The notes under the pieces: model-generated
Seen by the model: only the letters and a program-made list of their open reading frames with translations
What the model was told of the DNA's origin: nothing
Database searches by the model: none
NCBI GenBank assembly: GCA_031769625.1
Contig: JAUIMM010000124.1
Location: 6,199,501-6,263,500 of the forward strand
Direction of reading: 5' to 3'
Source of the DNA: Taudactylus pleione
Taxonomy: Eukaryota; Chordata; Amphibia; Anura; Myobatrachidae
DNA: 64,000 nt
In this document: positions 47,703 to 59,567 of the stretch, in pieces
Numbering within the stretch: the stretch's first letter is position 1
How the letters are laid out: every line of letters begins with the position of its first letter
Program-made: the position numbers and the translations under genes

Positions 47703-49084
47703 TGACACTTAATTTCCACAAAAGTAGATGAAAATGTTATTTGAATAGACCCCTTGGACTTTTTCAATTATGTTCATTTGTGTTTATTGAGAGTCCCCTT
47801 ATGTCAGCACTAAAGGATTCAGTATGTAAACTCTATCTAATCCACCTCTTCCATTAGATCCTGTGTGGGTCTAATACATGTAATAGTCATAGCAGGTGGA
47901 TAAAAGTTGATCTCAAGCACTGCGCTGTTACTGCACTCTGCTGTGGAAAGTACTGTACTTGTGGAATTAGTGAAATGACATCACAGGATTGCCTCTTTAA
48001 ACAAGAAAAGTAGCACAAGGCATCCACTTTGGAGGCTATGTGACTGATACATTGTGCTATACAACCCATGACAATCCCTCCATGGCCCCCATTTATCAAT
48101 GATCACTTTTGCAACGTGATCAGGGCATGCCAGTAACGCCCATGATCGCATTGCAAAATGCGATCCTATCGGCCAGATGTATCATCCGGGACATGCAGGG
48201 ACAAGGTCTCTTCCCTGCGATGTCTCCGGAGAGCTGCCGGCCAGTGCAGGGGGTGCTGCGGACTGCACATGCACAGCTGCCATAGCCGGGGAGGGTCCCG
48301 GCAGATCCCTCCACTGGCTAATAGTGCGCAGTGTAGCCCATAGGCTACAGAGGCTAACATCATCTTCAGTTGGCTTAGCTGTGAGGGCCAATATCTGGAA
48401 TGCATCGCATTCCGGATATAGGTAAATTTGGCAGTATCGCATACCCCATAGAAAACCTATGGGGGAGGCGGCTGTCAGCGGTAATGGAGGGATCACAGCA
48501 GGCTTTATTGGACTTTAGTGTTGTCAGTATCCTTATTTAATGTGCCACAAGGATCAATTATGTGACATATTTGTTCCTCAACACTCCCTTTCTTCATCCC
48601 CTTTGTGCACCAGTGATATCAGCAGTCAGCAGAAGAAGTTTCTTTGGCTTCCTGCTCTGTTCCCACAGACTTGTAACCTAATGTTAGGGGAATAGAACTG
48701 TGATGCTCCTTTCCTCTTTTAGCAGCACGTGCCTAGAGTAGGAGTGGCTGTAATGTTCTCTAGGTCTCTAAACTCATAGAAGAGAAAAAGGCTGCTCCAA
48801 TGTAGGGTAATGTCTCAACATTTTCTATTAATCAATACAATATAAAAAGTAATTGAGCAGAAAACAATTCATATTGCAGATTCCATCAATATAAAGTGAA
48901 TACATTGTCAAAGAAACACAATAATAATAATAAACATTAAGCACATTTGACAAATGTGCAAAAAAGCTACTACTGTACATTAGGTACACTGACTTCTGAT
49001 ACAGAAGTCCATCCAGTAAATGCCATATCCTGAATACTGTATTTTAGAAATGGAGAGGCTTATATCTTTTCCACTATTACCAGC
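47703..49084. other. No gene recognised; repeat-like middle
   Basis: From about 48085 to 48500 there is GC-richer sequence with short hairpins (GATCGCATTGCAAAATGCGATC, GCCCATAGGC, CCATAGAAAACCTATGGG), likely another non-autonomous element whose ends were not resolved. Confidence 0.4.
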
Positions 49085-49673
49085 ATAAAAGCCTCGCTAA
49101 CATCAGAATCCATCCCGTCCTTACCGTTAATGGCACCAAAACTCTCATGCACGAACTCACCATTTCTCGTCTAGACTATTGCAACCTACTCCCCTATGGT
49201 CTTCCTCTCTCTCCACTTCACTCTATTAATTCTGCTGCTTGTATCATTTTCTTATCCTGCTATATGGCAAATGCATCTCCCTCTGAAACATGCCGCACTG
49301 ACTCCCTAACTAACTCAGAATCCAGTTTATACTCCTCATCTATAAAGCCATAAACCACTCTGCCCCCCCTACATCTTCAACTTAATCTTTACAAATGCTC
49401 CCGTCCATTCCTCTCCTACTCTGACTGACGCCTTTTCCACCCTGGTCATTTCCTCACACGCTAAACGCCAAGATTTCGCTTGCGGTGCTTCCAACTTTTG
49501 AAACTCACTTCCTCATCAGATTCTCATTCAACCTCCCCATACTTCTCCATCCCTTGACCACTTATCTTTTCCAGTTTAACCGCCAACTAGTGACATATCT
49601 ATAATAGGTGCAGGGTGTGCGGTGTACATGGGCTCCTGGATCTAGGGGGGCCCACACCACACACCCTTATAAT

Positions 49674-49856
49674 AAGAGATGTGTGGGTTCGGTTTTACTC
49701 GGATTTACTCAGTTCTTTTCACCAAAATTATCGCAAGTTCGACTTAGTTCGGATTTATTTTATTGGCTATCCAAAACACGTGATAGCCGATAGCCAATAA
49801 AATGCAGTTTTTGATATCCGAACATATCCGAGTAAAACCGAACCCGCACATCTCTA
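49674..49856. mobile_element. hAT-type MITE (183 bp)
   Basis: AAGAGATGTGTGGGTTCGG and CCGAACCCGCACATCTCTA are inverted termini. The 8-bp duplication cttataat is perfect (49666-49673 and 49857-49864). The interior is GGTTTTACTCGG/CCGAGTAAAACC. Confidence 0.85.
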
Positions 49857-50340
49857 CTTATAATTAGTATACTGACTTCTGCCGGAGTCCTGCGTTGGAC
49901 GGTTCTTCTGACTTTAATCACCTGGCCCATTTTCCAGGTGATTTGCACATGCACAGTAGTGATGTCCCCGGGAAAAATCTAGAGTGTACTGCGCTTCTAG
50001 AGAGGAGGGCCTGTACAGAGGCAGCAGATGGGCTCCCTCCTGTCTTAAAATGCCCATGCCTTCAACTGTTCCTTTCTTCCCACTTGTTCTTCCCTAGTAC
50101 ATTCCGTGTCACCTCCTCCCCCCCATCAGTGACCTATACGTTGGGCACACTTTCACTGAATTCAGAAGTGATTTCCACCTGTGACTCCTGCTAGCTTCAG
50201 TGAGTGTCCTACCCAAGTTATCTGTCCTACCTAGTCTAGTGCCATATACTGTAATCGTTTTGTATTCATGGATCGCATTCTGTTGTGTATTGTATTTAAG
50301 ATCAAATACCATGTAATTGTGAATTGTTTTTTTATACTCT

Positions 50341-50841
50341 GGGCCTGATTCAGAGCTGAACGCTCTGACCAGAGCGCTCGCTCTGAATCAGGGCCCTCCT
50401 CCATGAAAATGGAGCGTCCTCCTGGACGCTCGCATAGCTGTGGGTGACCACCCACAGCTTATGCGAGCGTCCATGATGATGGTCGCGATGGTCAAGACCA
50501 TCGTGACCATCGGGCTTGCGACGGAGACCCTGCGGTAGGGTCTCGCTGCCGCAAGCCCTGGAGTGATTTTGGCTCTATCAGAGCCAAAATCACTCCCACT
50601 GACATCACTAGTGATGTCAGTGGGGCCGGCTTCAGACGGTAGGCGTTCCCATGGGAACGCCTCCATCTGGCAGCCACGCCCCCGGCACGCCCACCAAAGG
50701 GGGCGTGCTGTCAATCAACATCGACAACACGCCCCCTTTGGTGCGAGACCCGGAGCGACGGAGAGCCCGTCGCTCCCCGGGTCTTGCGCATGCGCACGAC
50801 GGAGCTCCCTCCATCGTGCGCATGCGCAGTGAATGACCCCC
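50341..50841. mobile_element. Hairpin-chain MITE, copy C (501 bp, inverted)
   Basis: It starts GGGCCTGATTCAGAGC and ends TGAATGACCCCC with TCT on both sides (50338-50340 and 50842-50844). The hairpins of copy A recur in reverse order: 50424-50472, about 50478-50510, about 50512-50558, 50561-50595, 50596-50624, about 50636-50672, about 50694-50741 and 50747-50783. It interrupts the L2-like LINE just before its 3' tail. Confidence 0.75.
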
Positions 50842-51136
50842 TCTGTTCTAAACTGTACGTTTTGTGGCATTATATAAATAATAATAATAATGTTTTCATT
50901 GTTTAAGTGAGTCTGATGCATCACATGTTCTAAGCATTAAGTTTTATCCATGGGGTAAAGTATTCCCCAGTTTTATTATCCTTAACAAGAGTGAAGCAGC
51001 AATCTGTTGTTGGGTTATTTTGTAGATACTAAGAAGTCAGTTATACAGAATGTTACACTAATAAACAGCTTTGTTTATTGTTTCAGTAGGCTAATCTATT
51101 TGCATTTGAAATCAGGAGCCTTCATCCTAAAATGTT

Positions 51137-51440
51137 ACTTAACTCCTTCCATCTTAAAATGTCCGTAGACATAGCAACTTGATTTGTTTAGGCGCACATC
51201 CACTACCCAATTAAACAGCGATTGAACAATAATGACATCATTAAATCGCTCATTAATTGAGCACAAATCGGGCATGCAAATGTAGGAAACGACCAGCGAT
51301 GCGTGCTCCCGCTGGTCGTTTCCGACATCAATCATCGCCCGAACATGCCGGTCAATCTGCTGATAACTACATATTGACCATGTTCGGGGATGATGGAGAG
51401 TGCCTACACTGAACGACATATCGTTCAGTGTAGGCACTGC
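51137..51440. repeat. Hairpin-rich non-autonomous element
   Basis: Three adjacent inverted repeats are visible: GGAAACGACCAGCG with GCTGGTCGTTTCC (51287-51331), CGAACATG..GGTCAAT with ATTGACCATGTTCG, and AGTGCCTACACTGAACGA with its exact inverse (51400-51439). Termini are unresolved. Confidence 0.5.
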
Positions 51441-51489
51441 AGGGGATGGGGAACGAGGGTACGATTACAATGTTGTAACCGTACTGTCT

Positions 51490-52309
51490 TCTCGGGGTCG
51501 GGTAGTGAATGTGCATCTTTTGAAACTCTTTATTGCCCCTTATTTGCTATATTTGTGGTCCAAAAATGATGGCCAGGACAGTCTGCTGCTGACGGAGCTC
51601 ACTGACGAAGCCGTAGGTGAAACGCACGTCTCCTGCCTGTTTGCTGGGAGTGCACGTGGGGACTCCTGCTCTCTGGACTCTCCGCCGCCGCACACACACA
51701 GGTATCTCCCCTGTCCTATACAATGGACATCCGGACTGCACCACCTCATTTACTGTTCCCACTGCACTGTCTTATGATATCAGTGGGGTGAGGTGCGCTC
51801 ATTGCAGAGACCGGCGCTGTTCCGTTCTTTTACTTTACTTTCATGGTGCTATTTGTACCATTGGTTATTTCTATCAGCTGATTATATTTTCTATTACATT
51901 TCACAGAGATGGTTATTTTATCTTAACTCACTGTTTATTTCTGGATATTCTCTCACTTCCCCAGTGGTCCACCAGTAAACCAGCATTTATATACCTGGCT
52001 TTAGGTGAACATACACGGGTGACAGTATATGTCCGCCATCTTTCTATCTTCATACCATCATGGTATATGTGGTGGGTCCGCTCATATCCCATTCAATACT
52101 GGTGTACATGGGATACAGAAGCCACCTATCCCCTTACCTTAAGTGAGTGGTACCTTGACTGTGTCATTACAACTCATATATTATTCTGTCACAAACACTG
52201 GATTTATCATTCATAATAGTTATGGACTATTACCTGTAACAAAATGACTAAGACATAGGCACTGCTTATAGGTGAAATCTGTCCATAATGTATATGTTGT
52301 GTTTATACA
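51490..52309. other. Left half of an unidentified repeat interrupted by the provirus
   Basis: It contains CTGACGAAGCCGTAGGTGAAACGCACG, a motif style found at 5' ends of some vertebrate retroelements. The right half appears to continue after the provirus at 59568 in a similar T-rich style. No RT motif was recognised. Confidence 0.35.
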
Positions 52310-52313
52310 TATG

Positions 52314-53697
52314 TGTCGAAGCTGAATAATTGGCTGAGACAAGTTCAGTTTAAAATTTAATCGCGGCGACGCCATCTTGCGAATGGCCGCAAGACTCCAT
52401 TTTGAAAATGAGATCGCAAGACACCATTTTTGTGGTCAGCGTCAATTCAAGTTATAACTCAGGAGCTAAGAACAGATGGCAATGTTTTTGTTAACCTACC
52501 AAGGGCAACTGGAAAAACAAGCTTTCTGAGTAAAAGTAAATAAGAAGAGACAATGGGTATTTTTACATACAAATTGGGAATCCCTGGATGCAGATAAAGT
52601 ATAGTTGTGGCAATTGTAATATAATATCTACACATTTGGATTTGTCTGAATCCTAGACAGGATGGCCCCAAATTCCACAGCTTGAGGTGGTAAAACATTT
52701 GCATTTCACACAAGAGTCTGTGAGAACAAAAGAGGTTTTGTTTTCCTTTGAACACACAACAGGTGGGGGCCTGCTGACAGAGGGCATGTAGAACTATAAC
52801 CCTCAGCCATCCACACTGCTGGATGTTCACTTCATGTATGAGAAACTATGCACTTAAATCTCACCCATTAATAACTAGCGTCCTTATATCAAACCCCGAA
52901 TGCTCACACACTACATATTCGCACACAAGGTTCCATTAGCATCAAATTGTATGATTCAAGTTGGTTAAGTTAGTTTAAATGCTAAGAAATAGATGTTTTT
53001 GATATCTAAGGTATTATACATATTAAGCAAGGTGTGTTTGGTTTTGTTCTGATGCGTACGCTTTTTACAGAATCCCGGTGTTATCGGTGGAGAGATCGCA
53101 TCATGCAAACTCAAGTTACGGATCGCAGAACTTACAAGCAACAAAATGTTTAGTTGATGGAATGTTACAGGAGGCGTTACCAGAAAGACTCCGGCTGTTA
53201 GAGGCAGGGAAAGTCTATTTGAAACAACCTGTTAAATGTATCGTTACATATGCTTCTCCTCTGGGAACCAATGAGATCAGCAGGAAGTTCCCCCTTTGTC
53301 CTGTTTCAGTCTGGGGGGAAATAAATACATGTGTCCGAACACTGGTTTGCCAGTTCATGCTGAATTTTGGATGAACTGAGGATATCTAGTCAGAAGTCTA
53401 TCTCTGGGTTCAGAGGCGCAGCGTATGTATAACCGTACTTGGGTCTGTATTATTTCCTTTTACGCCTAACTTGTGTATGTATAGATTGCGTGTAACTGAC
53501 TGTACTTTTACCTGAATAATACTTGTGCGTTGGAAACACAGATTCCACTCCTGTCTTTATTTACGGTTAAACTGCGTACGCAATTAGCGTTCTGTTTAGA
53601 GGTTTTAGGCAGGGTTTTGTCTTAGAGGTTCTAGGCAGGTGAATCTTAGAGGTTTATAGGAAGGAATATATTAAAAGGTTTATTTACAAATTCAACA
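52314..53697 (+). repeat. 5' LTR of the provirus
   Basis: It begins TGTCGAAGCTG and ends TTCAACA. It matches the 3' LTR with roughly two dozen differences by eye, plus one 5-bp indel in the 3' copy (CTGTACTGTATTA against CTGTATTA). AATAAA at 53320-53325 may be the polyadenylation signal. Frames within it recur in the other LTR and are not counted as genes. Confidence 0.92.
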
Positions 53698-53698
53698 G

Positions 53699-53716
53699 TG
53701 GGGGCTCATCGGTTTA
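53699..53716 (+). other. Primer-binding site, tRNA-Pro-like
   Basis: TGGGGGCTCATCGG follows the 5' LTR by one base. It resembles the proline-tRNA primer site used by many gamma-type retroviruses, with drift at its 3' end. Confidence 0.6.
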
Positions 53717-54299
53717 TCACACTATCTGATACACGATAACACTCGGTCAGTTCTCTCTCAGCAAAAGGGTGGAGGCGCCTTTTGAGAGACACATTAGTCT
53801 TTCATTACCACAGTGTTGCTGAGAGCGTAGTGCCGGTTATTGTGTAGAGGAAGCGCTGATCAGAATCCAGGGACAAGAGAGGAAAAAAAAAGTTTTTTTT
53901 CTCTGTTGATAGAACCTTACCTTTAGAGGGGTGCCGCAGTATTGAGTATGCGGCTGAGACGCATTTTTGCATACGCAGTTAAAAGTCATTATACGCTTGT
54001 GTGGTAGTCGCATAATTGTGTATGCGGCCGGTCGCACAATAAGCGTATACGCATTTCCGGTTCTGCTGCCACGTGTCTGAACAAAGCCATTGAGGTTTAC
54101 ATTTTTTTCTATCTACCAATATCTGGGTTAAATGTTTATTTTCTGCGCAGAGAAAAAGTGTGTAACAGTGTGTGTATTGTTGGTAGGGGTAATTTATTCC
54201 CTAAAGTTAAGGGTACCGTATGATCCTTAAGGGCTAGGTGCAAGGGTTAGCCTAGTCGCTCGGTAAGCAGCTTTACCATTCTAAACACAGTAGCAGGTG

Positions 54300-55950
54300 T
54301 ACATGTTGTCTGTGTTGTATAGAGGTGCGTGAGAGTGGCCGACATACAAACTCTCATAGGTTTGGAAGTTACCTTACTAAAGCTTATCTGGGTCTGGAAG
54401 TTGCCTGTTTCAAAACTTATCTAGGTGTGGAAGTGGCCTTACGAAATCTTATCCAGGTGTGTGGGCGCCACATTGCCAGAAAATACATCCGCGACGCTGA
54501 GTTGCAATACGGGCGAGCCGCAAATTGGCGCGCACTGGCGGCAAAGTAGCGTCGTGGAGAGTATTGCCAGCAGTTCACGCTCACCTCCCCCACCTTATGT
54601 GGATGGAGGTGCAAGTTCGGTTACCAAAAATACCAATAAAAATGTAACAAGTAATTTGTACCCCCTATTAAGTAACCATAAAGAAAATGTTTATGATGTA
54701 GAAGATGAGCCTATTGTAATGTCTGTCATTTCCCATGCTGTACAGATGATAGATGCTGCATCACCACAATCATGGGTGGTGCCGCCATCTCCATCGGTAA
54801 CAGCGAGGGAAGTGTTAATACACTCGGCACCCATTGAGGAAGTTGTTAATACCATACGTAGCAGCAGCAGATTAAATCCCCAGCCAGGTAACCAGGTCAA
54901 AAGGTAGCAACGCTGCCGGTCTGCATCCCATTCGGACAATAACTGTTCCAAATGGAAATGCAGATGCAAACGGTGTAGTGCCCACGAGGGAAGTAGTAAT
55001 GCATTGTCCATGGACAAGAGCAGAACTGAATTCCATCATAAATGACTTCCCCAATCCCAAAAAGGAACTAGCCAAATGTCAAAGATTTTTGAGAAATTTG
55101 GGTAGTTCTCATGAGCCCACTAATAAAGATTGGCGTGTGGTGTTAAGGGGCTGCCTGCCACACAATACCGATGTGACAAAATTTATCATGGACTGTGTAT
55201 TGGATGGCGACGTTCCCTTAACAGACCAAGTAAACCAAGGTAACATTTCCCGCATTGTGACTCAATTGGGTGTATATTTTCCAGTAGTAGTTAACTGGAA
55301 CAAAATCTTCACAATCAAACAAAAAGAGAGTGAAACTGCAGAAGAATATTGCGACCGGGCTCTGCAGGCTATCACCCAGTACACTGGGATAGAAGATATT
55401 AAAGATAGCACTCACCACAGGGGAATGATAGTCACGGTACTCATGGACGGTCTGAAAGACGATTTAAAGACCCGGGTTCAGACCTCACAGCCTGGCTGGC
55501 GGGGACTTACAATAGATAACCTCATAGTCTGCCATAGAACATGACAAAAACATCTAAAAAAAGAGGGAGACCCAGAGCGAAAAATTAATGGCTGTCAGTA
55601 TACAAGCTCTGGAGAGAATGACGTTAACATCACAGCCAACCGACACACCTGCACCCACACACACACCTGAACAATTACATGTCCTCACCAATCCCACACC
55701 ACAGCAAACACATCCTTACCCCACATATCATACACAACCACAGGTCCCATACTCATATCCCCCACAATATCCTTACCCTCCCTATCCTTACCCATACCCA
55801 CCACCTTTCCCTCTTGCTCAAATCCCACAACAATCTTTTCATCCACCCCGTTCAAAATTATGTTTTAACTGTCACCAAGTGGGACACATAAGTAAGTACT
55901 GCAAAGTGAAGAGCACCACACAGGAACACGAGTTTCCCATGGGTTCATAG
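54300..55950 (+). pseudogene. Retroviral gag (matrix, capsid, nucleocapsid), broken
   Basis: Gag would form the virion core. The coding sequence is spread over three frames: about 54425-54907 holds the N-terminal part with a PPPPY late-domain motif; 54978-55544 holds capsid-like sequence ending near WRGLTIDNL; 55588-55950 holds a Pro/Tyr-rich linker and one CCHC zinc knuckle, CFNCHQVGHISKYC. Frameshifts near 54908-54977 and 55545-55587 and stops separate them, so no full Gag is made. Confidence 0.8.
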
Positions 55951-56330
55951 GTAACCCCAGTATCTTCTCCCAGGCCTTATATGACTGTTTACAATCTTTT
56001 CAACCTATCAATGGATCTGTTCTAATGAAAAATGTGGACGATTTATTGTTGTATTTTGGGTCATGTTTAAATGATATTAAACTGTTTTGCTTTATCTCCC
56101 ACTCATAGGACACAAGGTTGCTAAGGATAAACGGCAGCCATGCCAGGCTGAGGTCGACTACTCGGAATACTATCCAACCCAGTGGCACAGGCATTATTTA
56201 GAGCAGTAGCTATTGATAACAATATTTAATTGCAGGAACCTGTATGCAGATACTATATCCCTAGAATTATTAAAAATGATAGGGGGACTTATTTTATAGG
56301 TGACGTTTCCAAGAACATGTGTAAGATGAT
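55949..56330 (+). pseudogene. Retroviral pol remnants (RT and integrase core pieces)
   Basis: At 55955-56090 a short frame reads IFSQALYDC and then VDDLLLYF, the RT catalytic-box region with its first position changed. GHKVAKDK follows near 56110 after an in-frame stop. At about 56245-56330 KNDRGTYFIGDV resembles the integrase core around its second Asp. Protease, most of RT, RNase H and most of integrase are deleted. This explains why gag and env lie so close together. Confidence 0.6.
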
Positions 56331-56579
56331 GGGTAATAACACTGAGATTATCCCAGATTGTCTTTTCCTTTATTTGCCCCCCTTTGAGATACTGTCCAAA
56401 CAGGCAGCCTCATGTGAAAATATGATAATGAGGTTACTGTGCAGGGTCTCACGAAGATGAATGAGAATAACCAAAATTGAAAGTGTTATTAACTAACATG
56501 TCTAATGCAAAACTGTCATGATGTCAAAATCTGGAAGAATTTGTTATGATCCAAAAATTATTTAGCTCAGGTTGTTTGA

Positions 56580-56750
56580 CTGATCGGTGGAAAGGTCCGT
56601 ATCTGACGATATAGCATCCTCAAAGGGTGGCCGGGGAAGATATGTGGGTCCATTCCACTCACTATAGGGAGGTTAACCAACCGGTGGAGATACAAGGCAG
56701 AGACAAGGCCGATAACGTGGACCTGTCGATTGCGAGCTTGTGCTGGAAGG
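56580..56750 (+). pseudogene. Integrase C-terminal remnant
   Basis: One frame reads TDRWKGPYLT, a stop, then WVHSTHYREV, matching the GPY/F-type C-terminal domain of gamma-type integrases. It is isolated from the core piece by several hundred bases of decayed sequence. Confidence 0.55.
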
Positions 56751-56811
56751 ATTAAAAAGGTGACGGTGAGATATCTGAGCTAAAGAAATGTGTAGATCAG
56801 TGCTTCCAGCA

Positions 56812-56925
56812 ATGGAGTGGTCTGCTGTGGTCATCCTAGTTCTTTTTCTTTCCAGAGTTTTTGTCATGATGATCTGTTTGGGGATACTCAGTGTCTGTGA
56901 TGGGGGACCGATAAAGAAGATGTGA
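56812..56925 (+). pseudogene. Env leader remnant
   Basis: ATG 56812 opens a short frame with a hydrophobic stretch (VVILVLFLSRVFVMMICLG) like a signal peptide, stopping near 56925. The surface-unit coding region that should follow is essentially gone before the TM frame begins. Confidence 0.5.
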
Positions 56926-57007
56926 GCTGATGGCGGAGCTGATGGAGTGGAGTCAGGAGGAGTGCAATGCCAATCAGGGGAGTTTCTGACCAATTTTAGT
57001 ATTGTAA

Positions 57008-57859
57008 TTGTTATGTTATTTGGGAAAAATACTTCCAAAAGTTATGACCCTCACACATGTTGAAATGCTGGGTATAAATGAAAACACACTGTCACCATAT
57101 CTTCACACACAATATGAACACAGAGGCAAGATAAATATGATACCTGGTGATATGCATAAAGCCGCTCAGTTAATCAGTGAGACAACTGGTTTCCAAGTTT
57201 TAGTCGCCCTGGATCCCACCAGGATTGCTAAGGATACATTAAATTTTAGATATATCCAGGAACTTGCTAAATTAATAGATAATATCACCGAGATGTACGA
57301 TGACACATTCAGGTACACAGGGAGAGAATTGCAAGCGTACAAGAAAGAACTAGTGCAACACAGGCTAGTGTTGAATTATTTAACTGCTGTTACTGGAGGG
57401 TATTGCGTAACGTTAGCCACCCAATTTGGAGTAAAGTGTTGCACTTATGTCTCCAATGATACCAGCGACCCTAAGGAGGTGATAGACCAGAAGATGGATG
57501 AGATTCTGCAGCTAAAGTGGGAATTTCGTAAGAACCATAACGCATCAGTGGCTGAAGCAGGGGAAAAGATAGAAGGATGGGTGTCATGGCTGAACCCAGT
57601 GAAATGGTTCTCGGGTCTAGGAGAGTGGGTCCAGGAAGTGGTCGCCAGCGTAGGCAAATTCTTGATCCTTATACTGATTGTCATCATAGTAATTGGCATA
57701 TGCGTCTGGTGTGTTCCTATTGTGTTGAAGTGTGGAAAATGTGAAAACAGAGTGAAACGAAGGAATGAAACTATGATAGTGGTCAGATATGATAATATGT
57801 ATACTGAGGTAGATACAGAGCTGCACTACAACCCTGAGCTAGGAAGTACCATCATTTAA
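57008..57859 (+). CDS. Retroviral env TM-like open frame (283 codons)
   Basis: The TM subunit drives membrane fusion in intact viruses; this piece lacks a surface unit and is not a complete Env. The frame is open throughout. It shows a helical ectodomain (about residues 80-125), a Cys-Cys region in which the first Cys is followed by ten residues before CC (GYCVTLATQFGVKCC), a second helical stretch, a Trp-rich membrane-proximal part and one strong membrane segment (about 215-240, FLILILIVIIVIGICVWC), then a short cytoplasmic tail. The first ATG is arbitrary; the real N-terminus was lost with the deletion. Expression and function are unknown. Confidence 0.65.
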   Translation: MLCYLGKILPKVMTLTHVEMLGINENTLSPYLHTQYEHRGKINMIPGDMHKAAQLISETTGFQVLVALDPTRIAKDTLNFRYIQELAKLIDNITEMYDDTFRYTGRELQAYKKELVQHRLVLNYLTAVTGGYCVTLATQFGVKCCTYVSNDTSDPKEVIDQKMDEILQLKWEFRKNHNASVAEAGEKIEGWVSWLNPVKWFSGLGEWVQEVVASVGKFLILILIVIIVIGICVWCVPIVLKCGKCENRVKRRNETMIVVRYDNMYTEVDTELHYNPELGSTII

Positions 57860-58164
57860 ATGTATAATATTTAGACATGCATAGAAGATATTATTGAAAT
57901 GTTATTTATAGAACACCCAGACAATGTAAAGTCTCAAATTCCCCTTCAAAACTACTGTTATAAGACTGGTGCATCCCCACATCTGTCACATGATCTCCCA
58001 AGATCCGCAGTGTGCGTATAATAGTAGTTTTATGCCCCCGCCTAGAGACACATTGTTGATGAATTAAGAACCACCTTGTGCCATCCCATGATAACACTAA
58101 ATAATATGTGAATGTAAGCCCAAAATTAATTTTTATAGCAGTTTGTGATAGCATGTTGTTTGCT

Positions 58165-58178
58165 ATCAAAGGGTGGAC
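58165..58178 (+). other. Polypurine tract before the 3' LTR
   Basis: AAAGGGTGGAC directly precedes the 3' LTR, the position of the plus-strand primer in retroviruses. The tract is short and includes a pyrimidine near the LTR. Confidence 0.5.
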
Positions 58179-59567
58179 TGTCGAAGCTGAATAATTGGCT
58201 GAGACAAGTTCAGTTTAAAATTTAATCGTGGCAATGCCATCTTGCGAATGGCCGCAAGACTCCATTTTGGAAATGAGATCGCAAGACACCATTTTTGTGG
58301 TCAGTGTCAATTCAAGTTATAACTCAGGAGCTAAGAACAGATGGCAATGTTTTTTTTAACCTACCAAGGGCAACTGGAAAAACAAGCTTTCTGAGTAAAA
58401 GTAAATAAGAAGAGACAATGGGTATTTTTACATACAAATTGGGAATCCCTGGATGCAGATAAAGTATAGTTGTGGCAATTGTAATATAATATCTACACAA
58501 TTGGATTTGTCTGAATCCTAGACAGGATGGCCCCAAATTCCACAGCTTGAGGTCGTAATACATTTGCATTTCACACAAGAGTCTGTGAGAACAAAAGAGG
58601 TTTTGTTTTCCTTTGAACACACAACAGGTGGGGGCCTGCTGACAGAGGGCATGTAGAACTACAACCCTCAGCCATCCACACTGCTGGATGTTCACTTCGT
58701 GTATGAGAAACTATGCACTTAAATCTCACCCATTAATAACTAGCGTCCTTATATCAAACCCTGAATACTCACACACTACATATTCGCACACAAGGTTCCA
58801 TTAGCATCAAATTGTATGATTCAAGTTGGTTAAGTTAGTTTAAATGCTAAGAAATAGAGGTTTTTGATATCTAAGGTATTATACATGATAAGCAAGGTGT
58901 GTTTGGTTTCGTTCTGATGCGTACGCTTTTTACAGAATCCCGGTGTTATCGGTGGAGAGATCGCATCATGCAAACTCAAGTTACGGATCGCAGAACTTAC
59001 AAACAACAAAATGTTTAGTTGATGGAATGTTACAGGAGGCGTTACCAGAAAGACTCCGGCTGTTAGAGGCAGGGAAAGTCTATTTGAAACAACCTGTTAA
59101 ATGTATCGTTACATATGCTTCTCCTCTGGGAACCAATGAGATCAGCAGGAAGTTCCCCCTTTGTCCTGTTTCAGTCTGGGGGGGAATAAATACATGTGTC
59201 CGAACACTGGTTTGCCAGTTCATGCTGAATTTTGGGTGAACTGAGGATATCTAGTCAGAAGTCTATCTCTGGGTTCAGAGGCGCAGCGTATGTATAACCG
59301 TACTTGGGTCTGTACTGTATTATTTCCTTTTACGCCTAACTTGTATATGTATAGATTGCATGTAACTGACTGTACTTTTACCTGAATAATACTTGTGCGT
59401 TGGAAACACAGATTCCACTCCTGTCTTTATTTACGGTTAAACTGCGTACTCAATTAGCGTTCTGTTTAGAGGTTTTAGGCAGGGTTTTGTCTTAGAGGTT
59501 CTAGGCAGGTGAATCTTAGAGGTTTATAGGAAGGAATATATTAAAAGGTTTATTTACAAATTCAACA
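58179..59567 (+). repeat. 3' LTR of the provirus
   Basis: It begins TGTCGAAGCTG and ends TTCAACA, followed by the TATG target duplication. It is close to the 5' LTR (about 98% identity estimated by eye), indicating a fairly recent insertion relative to most elements in the window. Confidence 0.92.

Larger units (their letters stand above)
49085..50890 (+). mobile_element. L2/CR1-like LINE fragment with nested insertions
   Basis: The reading ISRLDYCNLLPYGLP at about 49160-49205 and YKxxNHSAPPY-like sequence near 49340-49375 are the C-terminal part of L2/CR1 reverse transcriptases. The 3' part resumes after an insertion and, beyond the hairpin MITE at 50341-50841, ends with TTGTGGCATTATATAAATAA and an AAT tail near 50890. 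It is truncated, frameshifted and non-functional. The limits of the insertion around 49590-49990 are uncertain. Confidence 0.65.
52314..59567 (+). mobile_element. Endogenous retrovirus, class I-like, internally deleted provirus
   Basis: Two LTRs of about 1.39 kb flank a 4.5-kb interior. TATG is duplicated at 52310-52313 and 59568-59571; a 4-bp duplication is usual for gamma-type retroviruses. The interior shows, in order, a proline-tRNA-like primer site, broken gag, short pol pieces (RT, integrase), an env leader and an env TM-like frame. The full internal length expected of such a virus is missing by several kb, mostly pol and env SU. This copy cannot be replication competent. Confidence 0.9.

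Noticed and set aside
52459..52830. A 123-codon minus-strand frame present in both LTRs, and a 98-codon plus-strand frame
   Set aside because: They are duplicated only because the LTRs are duplicated. No resemblance to a known accessory protein was recognised and neither is supported as a gene.
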